Shown piece after piece: positions 15,568 through 16,845 of a DNA stretch of 16,845 nt (the stretch's first letter is position 1; each line of letters starts with the position of its first letter). Location: contig JBFHDK010000066.1 of the NCBI GenBank assembly GCA_041584755.1, positions 1 through 16,845 on the forward strand, read 5' to 3'. Origin of the DNA: HB2-32-21 sp003448675. GTDB lineage: Bacteria; Pseudomonadota; Gammaproteobacteria; Pseudomonadales; Porticoccaceae. The translations under genes and the position numbers were made by a program. The notes beneath the pieces are model-generated. The model was not told the DNA's origin. It saw nothing but the letters and a program-made list of their open reading frames with translations, and did no database searches.

Positions 15568-15646
15568 GTAGATGGTAGACAGTAGATGGTAGATGGGGGG
15601 CGGGTTTCGCGAGCGCAATTCATCCCATCTACCATCTACCATCTAC
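15568..15646. repeat. Imperfect hairpin built from TAGATGG-type 7-bp repeats
   Basis: The left side (15568-15597) holds four copies or part-copies of GTAGATG, and the right side (15624-15646) holds three reverse-complement copies (CATCTAC). Arms 15575-15597 and 15624-15646 pair at 21 of 23 positions, with the last 16 exact (GTAGATGGTAGATGGG against its complement). The loop is 26 nt. It lies between the metallo-hydrolase stop and the next gene start. It could act as a transcription stop or mRNA stabiliser, or be a dispersed intergenic repeat. There is no T-tract, so it is not a standard terminator. Confidence 0.8.
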
Positions 15647-15705
15647 ATAGTTCCGGCGAAGAGCCCGAATGATTCTCCCACCCTGACTAAGCTGGAGTAC
15701 GTTAG

Positions 15706-16845
15706 TTGAAGCGCGCCGTGCTCATGATCATCGACGGCCTTCGGGCCGACCTGGTGACTCCCGAGTTCACCCCGGTGCTGTCGCGCATTGCTGCCAACGC
15801 GCGCGTATTTACCCGGCATCGCAGCGTTTTTCCCTCGGCCACGCGGGTCAATTCCGCCTCCATTGCCACCGGTTGCTACCCCGGGTCTCACGGCCTTTTC
15901 GGCAACGCCATCGCCCTGGACGAAGGTGAAGGGCTCAAGCCGGTGTCTGTGGGACCGCCGGAATTTCGCGAGCGACTACGGGCCGCCACCGGGCGCACCC
16001 TGCTGCGTCCGACGCTGGCCGAGCGCGTGCGCGATCACGGCGGCGCGGTGATTTACTCCAACTCCTCGGCCGGCGCCGCACACATGCTGGATCCGGACGG
16101 CCACGGCTGGCTGTATCACCGCAGCGGTTCATTCGCTCCCGGGATGAAGCCCATCGCGGGCGCCGCGCATCCGGAAGTGAGTTACGACGGCAAAGGCGAT
16201 GCGGAAATCGTCGCCCGATTCTGCGATGCGCTGAGCTCGAATGCGGACGCGCCCCTCTTCATCACCTGGGTGTGCGAGCCGGATCACTCTCAACACACCC
16301 TCGAGCTCGGCTCCGAGGAACACCGCGATGTCATTTCCAGCTCGGATCACTGCGCCGCGGCGGTTAAGGAAGCAGTGGAGCTGATGCGGGCGCGCGGCGA
16401 CGACGTCCTCTTCATGATCGGTTCAGACCACGGTCACGAAACCGTCGACGAGATAATTCCGGTGGAAGAGCTGATGGTGGATGCCGGACTGAAAAATTCC
16501 ACCGATTCCAGCGACGTGGTGCTGGCATCGAGCGGCATGGGCGCGCTCATTTATCTAAGCGACAGCGCTTCCGAACGACGGGATACCATTGCGCGCTGGC
16601 TCTCGGAGCAGCGTTGGTGCGGCGAAGTCTTCGCCGGCGACGCGTTGGAAAAAGTCGGGCTCGCGCAGCGGGACGGACTCGCCATCGCATTCAGCATGGC
16701 CAAGCGTGACGTCAACAATCGTTTTGGCGTGAGAGGATTCGGCCATGTGGCTAAAGATCGATTCATGAGTTCCGACGCATCCGGACTCGGCCAGCACGGC
16801 GGTCTGGGGCCTTACGAAACGAACCCCTTTCTCATCGTCGACGGC
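15706..16845 (+). CDS. Alkaline phosphatase / nucleotide pyrophosphatase superfamily phosphodiesterase, 3'-truncated by window edge
   Basis: The frame is open for 380 codons from TTG 15706 to the window end. A TAG lies directly before the TTG, and GGAG is about 9 bases upstream, so TTG is the best start. The next ATG (15724) would remove the first beta strand. The metal-site motifs of the type I phosphodiesterase/NPP family are present: MIIDGLRAD (Asp10), FPSATRVNSASIATG with likely nucleophile Thr46, EPDHSQH (Asp193, His197), SDHGHE (Asp241, His242) and GLGQHGG (His364). It would bind two zinc ions and cleave a phosphodiester or phosphoanhydride bond. No signal peptide is visible, so it is probably cytoplasmic. 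The substrate is unknown. Base composition is GC-rich at the 5' half (43 of 60 bases in 16021-16080). Confidence 0.88.
   Translation, partial: MKRAVLMIIDGLRADLVTPEFTPVLSRIAANARVFTRHRSVFPSATRVNSASIATGCYPGSHGLFGNAIALDEGEGLKPVSVGPPEFRERLRAATGRTLLRPTLAERVRDHGGAVIYSNSSAGAAHMLDPDGHGWLYHRSGSFAPGMKPIAGAAHPEVSYDGKGDAEIVARFCDALSSNADAPLFITWVCEPDHSQHTLELGSEEHRDVISSSDHCAAAVKEAVELMRARGDDVLFMIGSDHGHETVDEIIPVEELMVDAGLKNSTDSSDVVLASSGMGALIYLSDSASERRDTIARWLSEQRWCGEVFAGDALEKVGLAQRDGLAIAFSMAKRDVNNRFGVRGFGHVAKDRFMSSDASGLGQHGGLGPYETNPFLIVDG

Noticed and set aside
15568..15646. CRISPR-like short repeats
   Set aside because: Units are 7 bp, adjacent and in opposing orientation, without spacers of constant length. 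This is a hairpin repeat, not a CRISPR array.

Overview
The window looks like chromosomal DNA from a free-living, aerobic gammaproteobacterium, possibly a marine cellvibrionalean-type lineage. This rests on a CbpA/CbpM pair, a thioredoxin-2 (TrxC) type protein, a GlcD/GlcE/GlcF glycolate oxidase, a bactofilin and a UshA-like nucleotidase. No rRNA or tRNA gene and no species-level marker is present, so the taxonomic guess is soft. No IS element, CRISPR array, integrase or phage structural gene was seen.

Layout. (1) 2-1291 (+) is the 3' part of a gene joining a papain-like cysteine peptidase (catalytic His and Asn visible, catalytic Cys outside the window) to an alpha/beta-hydrolase domain with a GHSTG nucleophile elbow. 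It is followed by a GH108 muramidase-type peptidoglycan hydrolase (1350-1919, +). (2) 1960-2604 (-) is a HAD-family hydrolase, convergent with the muramidase. (3) After a 310-bp divergent intergenic region comes a tight operon of cbpA (2915-3874), cbpM (3877-4212) and trxC (4209-4652): a J-domain co-chaperone, its modulator, and a zinc-finger thioredoxin. (4) 4765-5316 is a carboxymuconolactone-decarboxylase-like protein. (5) 5472-5999 is a bactofilin, and 6009-6587 is a degenerate methyltransferase-like protein in the same frame with almost no gap. (6) 6744-8513 is an exported UshA/5'-nucleotidase-family enzyme ending in a clear hairpin terminator. (7) On the minus strand, 13530 down to 8632 carries glcD-glcE-glcF and then a SAM-dependent methyltransferase. 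(8) Divergent from glcD on the plus strand are a luciferase-like (LLM/F420-type) oxidoreductase (13714-14724) and a glyoxalase-II-like metallo-hydrolase (14769-15560). A long imperfect hairpin of TAGATGG-type repeats follows. The window ends inside an alkaline-phosphatase/nucleotide-pyrophosphatase superfamily gene (15706 to the end) that starts at TTG.

How they may work together. GlcDEF oxidises glycolate (and, in E. coli, D-lactate) to feed the respiratory chain. The nearby glyoxalase-II-like protein could produce D-lactate, but this link is inference. CbpA/CbpM/TrxC form a protein-folding and redox-stress module. The bactofilin and its neighbour probably act at the cell envelope or in cell shape. 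The least ordinary parts are the peptidase/hydrolase fusion beside a muramidase, the bactofilin plus pseudo-methyltransferase pair, and the TAGATGG hairpin.
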